Assembly (NCBI GenBank): GCA_936450465.1
Contig: OW388300.1
Location: forward strand, 39,402,358 to 39,466,357
Length of the DNA: 64,000 bases
DNA from: Gibbula magus
Taxonomy: Eukaryota; Mollusca; Gastropoda; Trochida; Trochidae
Direction: 5' to 3'
Of the stretch, positions 46,701 to 58,700 are shown in pieces. The notes under the pieces are model-generated. The model saw only the letters and a list, made by a program, of their open reading frames with translations. It was not told where the DNA came from and did no database searches. Both the position numbers and the translations under genes were made by a program. Every line of letters starts with the position of its first letter. Positions within the stretch are counted from its first letter, which is position 1.

Positions 46701-49700
46701 AGATGGCCTCAGGCTCTGTCGGATGTTGTCCCTTCTCTAAGGTTTGTTTTGATTTTATTCTAAACTATTCTTACCCTTGTAGATGGATAGGGACACATCT
46801 GAAGTATAATTTTCATGTCTTGAATAGAAGGAATTATTCTGTTTGATTCGAATTGATAGCTGTTTATGCCAACAGTTCCACATACATGCATTGAACATAA
46901 GATCAGATTAGGCGATTTTGGTTCACGGATCAACAGAAGAGGCATGGAAAATCACTACAAAGGCTGGACTTGGAATTGACATAAAACAGAATATTAGCAT
47001 TAAAACAAAATAAGATTGAAATAATATCTGAAACTTTAAGATTATTCCTGACACTTTAGGATATTTCATTACTGCATATTCAGTTATAGGGATGTTTATT
47101 GTTTTTGTATATCGAATATTGATATATAACCTGTGACTTGTGGGACTAGGGTTCAATTGCCATGTTGGCAAACACTCCTCAATGATTTTTAAGGAATTTT
47201 TTTTAAAATTCTGCAATTTGATTACTTTTTGGTTTTATTTCTTTTTCACATAGGTAGGGTTCAATTGCTATGTTGACAAACACTCCTTATTTCCTTCTGC
47301 GTTTCGATTTCTCTTTCTCTTATTTTTCTTTGACATTCATCATCTCTTTCATATTATTCTCATGGAGTATCTTATTCTTCCTCTTGTATCTCTCTCAGGT
47401 CATTTGTCTATTATTCTTTTCTTCTTCCTTGTATATGGCTCAATCTTTGTTGCTGGTTTTGCTTTGTTCTTTTGAAATTTTCTTATTAACACCTAAACTG
47501 CTGAATTAATTTGTGTCTAACAATTCTGATTCGAAACACATCAACAAATTGACTATTCCAGGATTTGCCATGGCAAGCAACAGATACAGAGTCTTATCAT
47601 CAATAACCCTATTTCAACATCTCATTCAAATATCTAGAATTTTTGTCTTTATTACACATCCCAAAGAGTTTTTGTTATAGACTTTGAAAAGTATATTATT
47701 TCTAAAAAAAACACTTTGCATGAAGTACCCAACCAGCATCTTGCTCCATCAGTGTATTTGTATCCACTACCCTACTACAATACCCTGATTCCATGAGGCC
47801 TAAAACTGTCATTTTGGCAATGAAAATCAGCCAATGAGAGAACTTCCTTTCGAGCAAAAGAGACCGGACCGGGATAAGAGAACTAACGAGCAATGGTTGA
47901 CATTAAAATCTTACCTTTTCATTGGATGAAAAATTTCATGCTATGCTATTTAGCAATGACTTACCAAACTACAGCAAAACGACATTTACTGGGCTCAGGG
48001 AATCAGGGTATTGTAGTAGCGTCAGCGGGTACAAATACACTGATGGAGGTAGATGCCGTACCAGCTTCCTTTATACAGTCAGGCCTCGATAATCCGAACG
48101 CTTCCGTTTTTCATCAAAAACGTTCGGATAGTGAAATGTTCGGATTACTGAGTACTGAGGACTACTAAAGATAATAGTTTGGTTACATCTCCCTACCGTT
48201 CGGAAACTGCGAGATTCGGATTATCGGTGGCCGGATTATCGCGGGTTGACTGTAGCTCAACAGCTAATCACCTTTGTCATGTCACTCACCCAAGTGGCCG
48301 TTACAAGAACTCATTCACTCACTTACTGCTTTGATTTACTTTGCACACATGTTTGACTACAGTGCAACTGCCTGAGAACTTATATTAACCCTTACGTTGC
48401 GTATATATATTTTACCCTTTTTAGCCCCTGTGGCGGAATTTACAGGCTCGCAGCTCGCAGCAGTAGTTTGAGCTTAGGCACTAACGAGCTCTGCTGGCGG
48501 AATTTCCAGGCGGCGATTCCGGTACCGTTTTTACGAAATATACCGCATCTACATGGCGAATACGGGCTATATACGGGCGTTGAATACAAATTCAAGTCGC
48601 GGCACCCGTACACAAATGGTTGCTTTATACCCGCATCTTCGAATTATTTTTTTACGATTTTTCTTTACTTTTCTATTACTTTGTAAAGATTGTCTTTAAT
48701 TCGGGCCTTATAACATCATGAATTTGGAGCGCGCTACTGAAATTTTTATATGGACTTGAAGACCAGATGTTTGTCTTTACAATGATATAAAAAATATTAG
48801 AATGCGACCTATGGTTATAATTCTATTGTCATCTAAAGTTTGTCTTTATTTCCAGCTTCATGAAATCAAAACTCCTGAGCGCGCATATTGCGAAATTTAT
48901 ATGTGCTTGTAGATAGTTTATTCCTCTTTACAATGACATAAAAATTATTAGAATACGACTTATGGTTCAGAAAATATAACCAACCAAAGGAGAGTGACGC
49001 TACCCCGACAGTACCACGTGAATGGTCCCGACGCGCACCAATTTACTGGCACTGCTTGGTCCCCCCGGGACTGTGCTAATTACAGTACCGTTACCTCCTC
49101 GAGACCTCCTCGAGACCTCCTCGAGGGTGCCAGAGCCGAGCGCGCGTGGAACTAATGGGTACTAATGAGCACAGCATACACTAATCACCGCGGCGAACGC
49201 AATACATGTTGCGCGGTGTAAAGTTTGTCTTTATTTCCAGCTTTATAAAATCGTAAATTATTTCGCGCGCATGCGAAACACGTATGTACTTGAAGACAAT
49301 TTATTCCTCTTTACAATGATATAAAAATTATTGGAATACGTCAAATGGTTCGCAATATATGAAGAGCGTAAGGAAGGCACCCCCAGTACTTAGAAAATTC
49401 ATTTTTGAAAAACTAACTTTTTGCGACATCTGGCGCATCATTTGACGCATGTTTATTTTTCGCTGCGCATATACATATGATACATGGAATTGAAGACAAT
49501 TTATTGCTCTTTACGATGATGTAAAAAGAAAAAAAATGCGCAACTTCGTTCGGAAGCTATAGCGTGCCAAATGAAGGTACCCTCGGTACTTTGAGGCAAC
49601 TTTTTGACTATCGCGCATATCGGGGCACGTGCCGCAACTTTAGTTTTTCGTGCGCATGTATAAATTTTATATTGAATCAAAGCCGAATCTTTCCTCTTTA

Positions 49701-52700
49701 CCCCATGTAAGTTTTATGAAAATCGGCCACCCGGTTCAGCATTTATGGGTGTTTTTTTATGATGCGGTTCTGGCTGAACTTCCAATGAAAGCTCGCATTC
49801 ACTTTCTCTGTCTCTTTGATAAAATAAAGAATATTTTATTTGCAATGACATGTATTACAATGAAATTACAATGCATTTATGTACAAATATACACAATATT
49901 TACCTGCGGTTGTGCGCAGAACAGCTTTAGGGACCTAACAAGGTATGTATATAATGTGTATATACTAGTCCACACTTCGGCTCTCTTTACTTTCAATTTT
50001 CTTCTTCTTCATTCCCTTCTTCATTTCTTTCTTTTTCCGTGGCAGTGATGTAAGCCCTGGAATAGTCAGTGGCGGTGTGGTACAGTTTGAAGCATGGTGC
50101 GGCGCACAGAGAAACATTACAATCTGTACATTCATAAGAAGACTCTCTGCCTACTCGTTTTTTCTTCCTTGCTGGCCCATTGCCTTCTTCAATCTGTTTT
50201 GCGAGGACGGCGCGTTTTGCCTTAGAGCATACCACACACATCCTTGTGACGTTTTTCTTCCTTCCGACAGGCTCAATCTTCGTCGGAAAGTGACGTCCAT
50301 GAAGACGAGTGACACTCTCGTCGCTCGTGCTCGGCCGACCACGGGGACGTCTGCAAAGTGATGGAACTTGTTCCTTGTCCGCAAATGTTACTATATGTTG
50401 CGCCAAAGCCTTCCTGTATTCCCGACTTGTTTTTAGAGGTTTATCTTTGCTATATTCTTTATAAACGATGTAAGAGTTCAACATGGCAACGTTGAGAACG
50501 TGAAACCAAACCCGTTTCCACCACTTCAGGGTCTTCACTCGGAACGGCGTGTACGACAACATCTGGTCGGCCCGATCAACACCTCCCATGTACTTGTTGT
50601 ACGTTGTTACAATGCGCGGCTTGAGAACTGGTTCCCCTGTTGCCCGGTTCTTCTTCCCTGTTTGTTCAAGTTGTGTATCTTCAACAGTAGACATGAGAAG
50701 CACTGATTTTCTATCTTCGTAGCGAAGAACGAGTAGGCCATGGTTGTGAGAAACTGTCATGTCCCCTTGCTTGGCTTTCTTTTTAGGTTTCTTGACTGAA
50801 TCAGGAAGTCCCTTTCGATTGGCTCTCAACGTCCCCGTGGCACCTATTCCCCGCTCCCACAAATTTATGTACAGATTTGTGGACGAATAGTAGTTGTCCA
50901 TAAAGATGTGATGCCCCTGCCCAACGTAGTCGTTCACCAAGTCCATGACTACATCATAAGTTTTGCCACCTTCAGAAACCGGTTCATTCATTTTTCCAGT
51001 GTAGAGTTTGAACTTGCAAACGTATCCGTTGTGCGAGTCACACAACATGAAAGCCTTTATCCCATACTTCTTAGGCTTGTCGGGAAGATAAATTTTGAAA
51101 GATAAGTTACCTTTCCAGGGCACCATGCCCTCGTCGACTGAAATGTTTTGATGCGGTTTATACACTCTTGAAAAACGGTGAACTATCCGGTTATACAAGT
51201 GTCCCAGTTTATTTATTGGTGAAAAGCACGGGGTGTTACGGCCCGGCATCCTCCTGTTGTCAGCCAAGTGTAGGTAGGTTATAAGAAGCCAAAACCTGTC
51301 TCGGGGCATGCACTTGGCGAAGAAAGGCGTTGAGGTAACATCACTTGTTGACCAGTAATCAGCAAAGTTTCTCTGCACAACCAATGACATGGCAATTGTC
51401 ATGGCTACAAATACCTTCATCTCTTCTGCATTAGTGTCTTGCCACTGTTGCATTCTTGAACGGGGTCTTAGAATTTTGTCCTCCATTGCTTGTTTGAAAT
51501 ATCTATTGGTTTCCGTTGCCATATCCTCATAGTCATCATTATGTATAAACAAATTGAAAAAGTCAATAGGTTCAGGGTTCTCAGGAAGTTCTATGAACTG
51601 GCGCAACCCAGTTTGACCAGTGAAAGGCAAGTTTACACGTGGCCGCGGACCATCCACCCACTCATCAAACGTCTGTGAATTATCATGATTATATTGTGGT
51701 ATTTCGGCAAACTCCTCCTCAAAACCACTAAAGTCTTCTTCGGTGGAATTACCGGCGGCTAGAATCTTTCTGGCAATCTCTGTCTCTATATCACTCAGAG
51801 CATCTGTGTCACCATGTTCACTATCTATTACAGTGTCCCGATCATATGCATCATCACTGTCTAAACCACTGCTACCATCACTGTCAGTTGACTCCATATC
51901 AGAGGCTTCATCAGCATGGATCTCGTTGATGAAGTCGTCGTCGCTTGTAACGGCTTCAAAGCTGCGTGTTCTAGTATGCAACGTCCTAGGCCGTCGCAGG
52001 GCCTTGCGTCCACGTCCGCGCAGCATTCTGCTTCAACCTGTAAATGATTGAAAATGCGTTAGATGTATGCAACATATAACATGTGATTAGAGACAATAAA
52101 CATACAGAGATAATGAATGTGAGCTTCATGGACGTTCATTTGCCAGTTTCAGAACCTCCCGGCGCATCTAGGACGACTGCGCCGCAAGCGCCGACGGCGC
52201 CGACGGCTTCTGACATCGCGCCGATTTTTCCGACGCATATGTCAAACGGACCATTTTCTGATTTCCTCGGCGACGTGTAGCACCGGGCGCGAGGCCCGGA
52301 AAATAAACTACTATGTCAGGGAAGCTCGGGTTGTCAGTTGCCGAATGACTTCTCTTTTCGAGAAGCAGAGCATCCAAGGAGCGGTCTCTCGAGGCGGAGC
52401 CCGGACCCATGGGAGCATACTCCCATGCTCTCCGGGAATTCCCGTCCCCGTCTTCCGCGGCGGACCCCGGATTCAATCGCGGGACAGGTTTCCCATGTTC
52501 TCTTTTGAGAACGAGAGACTCCGAGGAACAATCCTATGGGACGAACCCCGGATTCTATTGGGAATGGGTTCCCATGCCCTCTCGACATATATAGCAGAAA
52601 CCTTCATACCTCGGAATGACACGAACCTTTATTTCAAAGTAGAAACAAAAAAATAATTTGCACAAAAAGTTTGGGGGGTGGCGACCAAAAGCGGGGGGGT

Positions 52701-55700
52701 CCGCGCACCCCCCGGTAGATATTTATACTTGTGGGTCGGTCCCGAAGATGACGGACCACGCCCATGTTCATGGGAATTTTTTCTCATTATGTCATGGCGA
52801 ATCCCGTCGGAAATTCCCCTGCTCACGAAAAAACTAATACCTAAAAAAGTAATTGTGATACAAAAGAACTTTGGTAATAAAAGTGGTGAGGAATCAAATT
52901 CTCCATCTGCTCAGTTCAGTCCGCTACACATATAAATAATTCTTCAAATCTTATTGAATGAAACGTCTTTTATTCAATAATGTAAAAGATAAAATAATAA
53001 ATTCAATTCAAATGGTTTGGAAAGGTGCGCCCTCGCATTTGAATTTTAGAAATAAAAACCTTTCGCAAATGGCATCAGTAACAAAAATGTTCACGCATTT
53101 TTAGAAACTCCGAAAAGTGAAATATTTTCCTGAGGAAATATTCCCACGAAAAGGCTTTTCCCCGAGCGGCTGGTCCAGTACTCAAATATATTTTCACTTT
53201 TATGTTATAATTTTTTTTCCAAAACTGGAAACAAAATTCCGTCATGACAGTTGTTCATCGTTTATAAAGCTCTATATTTGCGTATCAAAAGAACAGTATT
53301 TTAGTTATATATATTATCATACTTCTTCACTTATGCGTACATCAATATTGCGGCTCTTCGCGCATGCATAGTTCTTCCCAAAAACATGCGCATTATATCT
53401 GGAATTAAAGACAATGTTTTTCTCTTTACAATGATGTAAAAATTATAAAAATCGGACTTGCGGTTCAAAAGTTATGAAGTGCGAAAATTATACCTTTTGG
53501 CGCGGCGCTTTGCGCATGCAGAGTTCTTCCCGAAAACATGCGCATTATACATGGAATTGAAGACAATGTTTTTCTCTTTACAATGATGTAAAAATTATAA
53601 AAATCGGACTTGCGGTTCACAAGTTATAAAGCCCGTAATGATGGTATATGCTAAGAGCGCCACTTATTCAAAGCCGAATATCACCTTCTGCGCGACACCT
53701 GGCGCATCAAAAGTTATTGCCGAAAATACACGTATTTTATATGGAATTGAAGACAATTCTTTTATCTATATACTGATAAAAAAATTATGAAAATATCCCA
53801 AGTAGTTTCTTAGAAATAGAGCGCCGAGGCATGTTGGGGTAAATGCGCCATATGTATCAAAATTCAAAAGTGCGAAAGTCGGCTATCTCTGTGCGATTGC
53901 TGTATTTTCAGTTATGTTAGCGCAATTGCGATTTTTATATGGGAATAAAGGCCATTCTTTCCTCTTTATTTTGGTATAAAAAAAAATGAAAACAACCAAT
54001 TGGTTCATATGATACGAAGTGCGAGAGAAAGGTAGCTTATCGCAATATCTTCCCGTAATTAGAAGCTATCTGCCCATGTGGCGAGATGCGAGACAGATAA
54101 GCATAGGCTATCTGCCCATGTGGCGGGATGCGAGACAGATAAGCCTGTACGGGCCTATCTCACCCCGGGGCAGTGCAGACACTTAGGTGCTAATTAGCCG
54201 CCGGGCAGTGTAGCCATCGGAGCGAAGCAGGACAAAATTGGCCTTTTGTAAAGCTAATTATCGATGCGTTACGAGTCAACAATGCACACGCAAATTGGTG
54301 TGAATTTTGCTGGACGTTCTGACCAGACACTGAAGAAAGTTTTATTCTCATTGCGGGCTGCGAGGCATAAATACAGCCATTCTCATGCAGCGAGTCACGG
54401 AAACAATCGACTCGGGACCCGGTATGGAGGCTAGCCCAGTACATAGACAGGCGTGAATTCTTCTAAGTAAGCGATCCGGGATCCGTACTGGAGTACCTAC
54501 GAATCGCTTATAGCCCGCCCGGATTATTCCGTCGCCCGCATGTTAAGGGTTAGGACACACAGCTATTCTACCAGTCCACAAAGACATCAACCTTTTGTCA
54601 GTGTCTAAAATGGACTGAATATTTACTTTGTATGCATGTTTGACTGAAGTGCAACTGCCTGAGAACTTATATCATGAAGCGCACAGCTGTTTTACCAGTC
54701 TACCAGGGCCCCCTTTCACAAAGCACTAAGGTGATCGTAAGTCACTAAGGTAACCTTATTGCAATGTTAAAGGATGGGAGTTAAAGGGCACTGCGTCAAG
54801 GATAAAAATGAGTCTCATCTTTATTTAACTAAGCTGATTAGAGTGTCTGCTACTGTCTACATGCAGAATTGTTTATTACCAATTACGTCAATTGTCTAAA
54901 ATTGGATGTCTGTGACTTGTTAGAAGACATGTTAATTAGCATAGGTAGATACACATAATCTGATTTTTATCCTCGACGCGGTGTCCCTTTAAGGTTAACC
55001 TTAGTAAAGGTTGCTTTGTGAAAGTAGGCTCAGGACATACAACCTTTTGCCAGTGTCCAAAATGGACTGTCTCAATTCACACTGCTTGCTTGAAATGCAA
55101 GTGAATGTGTCTCACTGACGTGTACCCCAATGAAGAAGACCACTATCCTACCAACCTCCTTTGTAACCATGACATCCAATCTTGTTCAAGTTTCTTATTG
55201 GACCATGTCACTCACCCCTTTTAATGCCTGAAATGCGAGTGCATGAACAATTTCTATTTTTGCAGACTCTGTATCCTGATCATAGACCACAGCATTTATA
55301 GTCACAACCATTATTGATGCCACTGTGGATGGACACAAAACACAAATTCTGTGCATGAGAACATGTCTCACAGACTGCATATCCAATTAGAGACCACCGC
55401 CCGTCCTTCCACTACTCGTATACAGGGTTTGACATGGACAAAGACATAACAAAAATTCTCTGCAAGAGCTACAAGTGCAAGAGAAATTTTCTCTTGTTGA
55501 GCAGGCTGAGTAACCTGACAATAGACCACTGCCGACTCAGTCACCTTTGTTCAACTGTGGACCAACAAAACACACAAATTGTGTGCATGAGCTACAAGTG
55601 CATGTTGTACAGACTGTGTATCCTGTTGGTAGACCACAGCCCTTCCAGCCCTGGGTTAGCCATGGACAAACACAAAACATGAATTCTCTGCATGAGCTAC

Positions 55701-58700
55701 GAGTGCATGAGAACAAGTATCCTGTTGATGGAACACAGCGTTTATTGTCACCTATTTTATTGATTCCATCATGGACAAACACGAAACTCAAATTCTGTGC
55801 ATGAGCTACATGTTGCACAGACTGTGTATCCTGCTATAGGCCTTCTAGCCTCCACTGGTTCTCCATAGACAAACTCAAAACAAAAACTCTGTGCATGAGC
55901 TACAAGTGCAAGAGACATTGTCTCATGTTGAACAGGCTCAGTATCATGTCCATTGACCACTGCCCACCTGGTCACCTTTGTTCTGCAATTGAAAAGACAA
56001 TACACATATCCTCTGTATGAGGTACAAGAGCATGAGAACATGTTTCACAGATAGTCTGATAATAGTAAACACTGCACTACCAGCTCCCAATCTAACTGAC
56101 CGTTGATATTTGTTACAATCAGGACATTCCTCTGGTGCAAGCTTCGCTAAGAAAATCATCTGTAGATATAGCAATTGGAGGTCGAGAAACATCTCCGGAT
56201 GTGTTGCTTGGAGAAGGGTTGCTAGGAGATGGGTTGCTAGGAGACGTGAGCTGCAACTCTAGTTTCTCCTGTCAAAATGGCTACTCATGCTGTCAGGAGC
56301 CCACTGGTCGATGGTGGTGCTGCTCGTACCCTGATGTAAGAAACAAGTTGCATGGATTCATGTCTGCATGGTTCAATATGGATTGATATTTGAAGTTGAA
56401 AACTGTGAGACTTAGAAATTAGGGCTAAGTCATATGTGCCAATGCATTAACATTGACCTAAACTATCTTAGCATCAAGGTAGCATGGAAAATGATGGCCT
56501 AGATTATTATTCAGATAATAAAATTATCCCTTGTACTATTTTTCCCAAGTACCAGTTCTCATCCCTGCCTTTACCAAAGCATCTTGATTCCCTCCCCAGG
56601 CGTTCTGCTGTGCGGATGGTATTCACTGTTGTCCGTCAGGTACAGTCCGCTGTGATATAGCTGAGAGGAAGTGTGACCAGCAAGATGGCTCCTCTCTCCC
56701 CTTGGTCACTAAAATAGCCACAGTTGGAAGTAGCTCAGTAGGAAAATCATCTATAGATATATCACATGGAGGCCGCTCAGAAGGAGAAACATCTGCAGAT
56801 GTGGTTCTAGGAGAAGGGTTGCTAGGAGACGTGAGCTGCAACTCTAGTTTCTCCTGTCAAAATGGCTACTCATGCTGTCAGGAGCCCAGTGGCCGGTGGT
56901 GGTGCTGCTCGTACCCTGATGTAAGAAACAAGTTGCATGGATTCATGTCTGCATGGTTCATTATGGATTGATATTTGAAGTTGAAAACTGTGAGACTTAG
57001 CAATTAGGGCTAAGTCATATGTGCCAATGCATTAACATTGACCTAAACTATTTTAGCATCAAGGGAGCATGGAAAATATTGGCCTAGATTATTATTCAGA
57101 TAATAAAATTATCCCCTGTACTATTTTTCCCAAGTACCGGTTCTCATCCCTGCCTTTACCAAAGAATCTTGATTCCTTCTCCAGGCGTTCTGCTGTGCGG
57201 ATGGTATTCACTGTTGTCCGTCAGGTACAGTCCGCTGTGATATAGCTGAGAGGAAGTGTGACCAGAAAGATGGCTCCTCTCTCCCCTTGGTCACTAAAAT
57301 AGCCGCAGTTGGAAGTAGCTCAGTAGGAAAATCATCTATAGATATATCACATGGAGGCCGCTCAGACGGAGAAACATCTGCAGATGTGGTTCTAGGAGAA
57401 GGGTTGCTAGGAGACGTGAGCTGCAACTCTAGTTTCTCCTGTCAAAATGGCTACTCATGCTGTCAGGAGCCCAGTGGCCGGTGGTGGTGCTGTTCGTATC
57501 CTGATGTAAGAAACAAGTTGCATGGAGCTCATATTTGCATGGTTCAATGTGGATTGATATTTCAAGATGAAAAGAGGGAGACTAATGCATTAACATTGAC
57601 TAACTATCTTCATGCTAAAAGAGAGCTTTGAGAATTGTTCTTTAGCCAGAACATAAACCTATCCTCTGTACTGTTTTCTTCAGTTGCTCATCTCTGCCTT
57701 TACCAAAGCATCTTGATTCCCTCCCCAGGCGTTCTGCTGTGCAGATGGTATTCACTGTTGTCCGTCAGGTACAGTCCGCTGTGATATAGCTGAGAGGAAG
57801 TGTGACCAGCAAGATGGCTCCTCTGTACCCTTGGTCACTAAAATAGCCGCAGTTGGAAGTAGCTCAGCAGGAAAAACATCTATAGATATATCACTTGGAG
57901 GTCGCTCAGGAGAAACATCTCCGGATGTGTTTCTAGGAGAAGGGTTGCTTGGAGACGTGAGCTGCAACTCAAGTTTCTCCTGTCAAAATGGCTACTCATG
58001 CTGTCAGGAGCCCAGTGGCCGGTGGTGGTGCTGTTCGTATCCTGATGTAAGAAACAAGTTGCATTGAGCTCATATTTGCATGGTTCAATGTGGATTGATA
58101 TTTCAAGATGAAAATTAAAAAGTGAGACTAAGAGATTGTTTTAACATTAGCAACGTTTTTGATGGTGACAATTTTGTTCATCCCTGCCTCTATCACAAAT
58201 ACTTGATTCCCTCCCCAGGCGTTCTGCTGTGCGGATGGTATTCACTGTTGTCCATCAGGTACAGTCCGCTGTGATATAGCTGAGAGGAAGTGTGACCAGC
58301 AAGATGGCTCCTCTCTCCCCTTGGTCACTAAAATAGCCACAGTTGGAAGTAGCTCAGTAGGAAAATCATCTATAGATATATCACTTGGAGGTCGCTCAGA
58401 AGGAGAAACATCTGCAGATGTGGTTCTAGGAGAAGGGTTGCTAGGAGACGTGAGCTGCAACTCTAGTTTCTCCTGTCAAAATGGCTACTCATGCTGTCAG
58501 GAGCCCAGTGGCCGGTGGTGGTGCTGCTCGTACCCTGATGTAAGAAACAAGTTGCATGGATTCATGTCTGCATGGTTCATTATGGATTGATATTTGAAGT
58601 TGAAAACTGTGAGACTTAGCAATTAGGGCTAAGTCATATGTGCCAATGCATTAACATTGACCTAAACTATTTTAGCATCAAGGGAGCATGGAAAATATTT

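Larger units (their letters stand above)
46742..56122. other. Large progranulin intron filled with mobile and satellite DNA
   Basis: From left to right: AT-rich DNA with a short direct repeat ('ggttcaattgc(c/t)atgttg' near 47152 and 47258), a MITE with 57-bp arms (47736-48056), a Tigger-type MITE (48076-48252), the piggyBac copy 2, a nested MITE pair (54707-55031) and a satellite-like block (about 55190-56090). I see no coding exon before 56123. Confidence 0.55.

Noticed and set aside
55195..56192. Cys-rich minus-strand frames (e.g. 55537-55818, 55769-56041) as a new secreted protein
   Set aside because: They read across degenerate satellite units. The cysteine pattern follows the DNA repeat period, and there are no splice sites or signal peptide.
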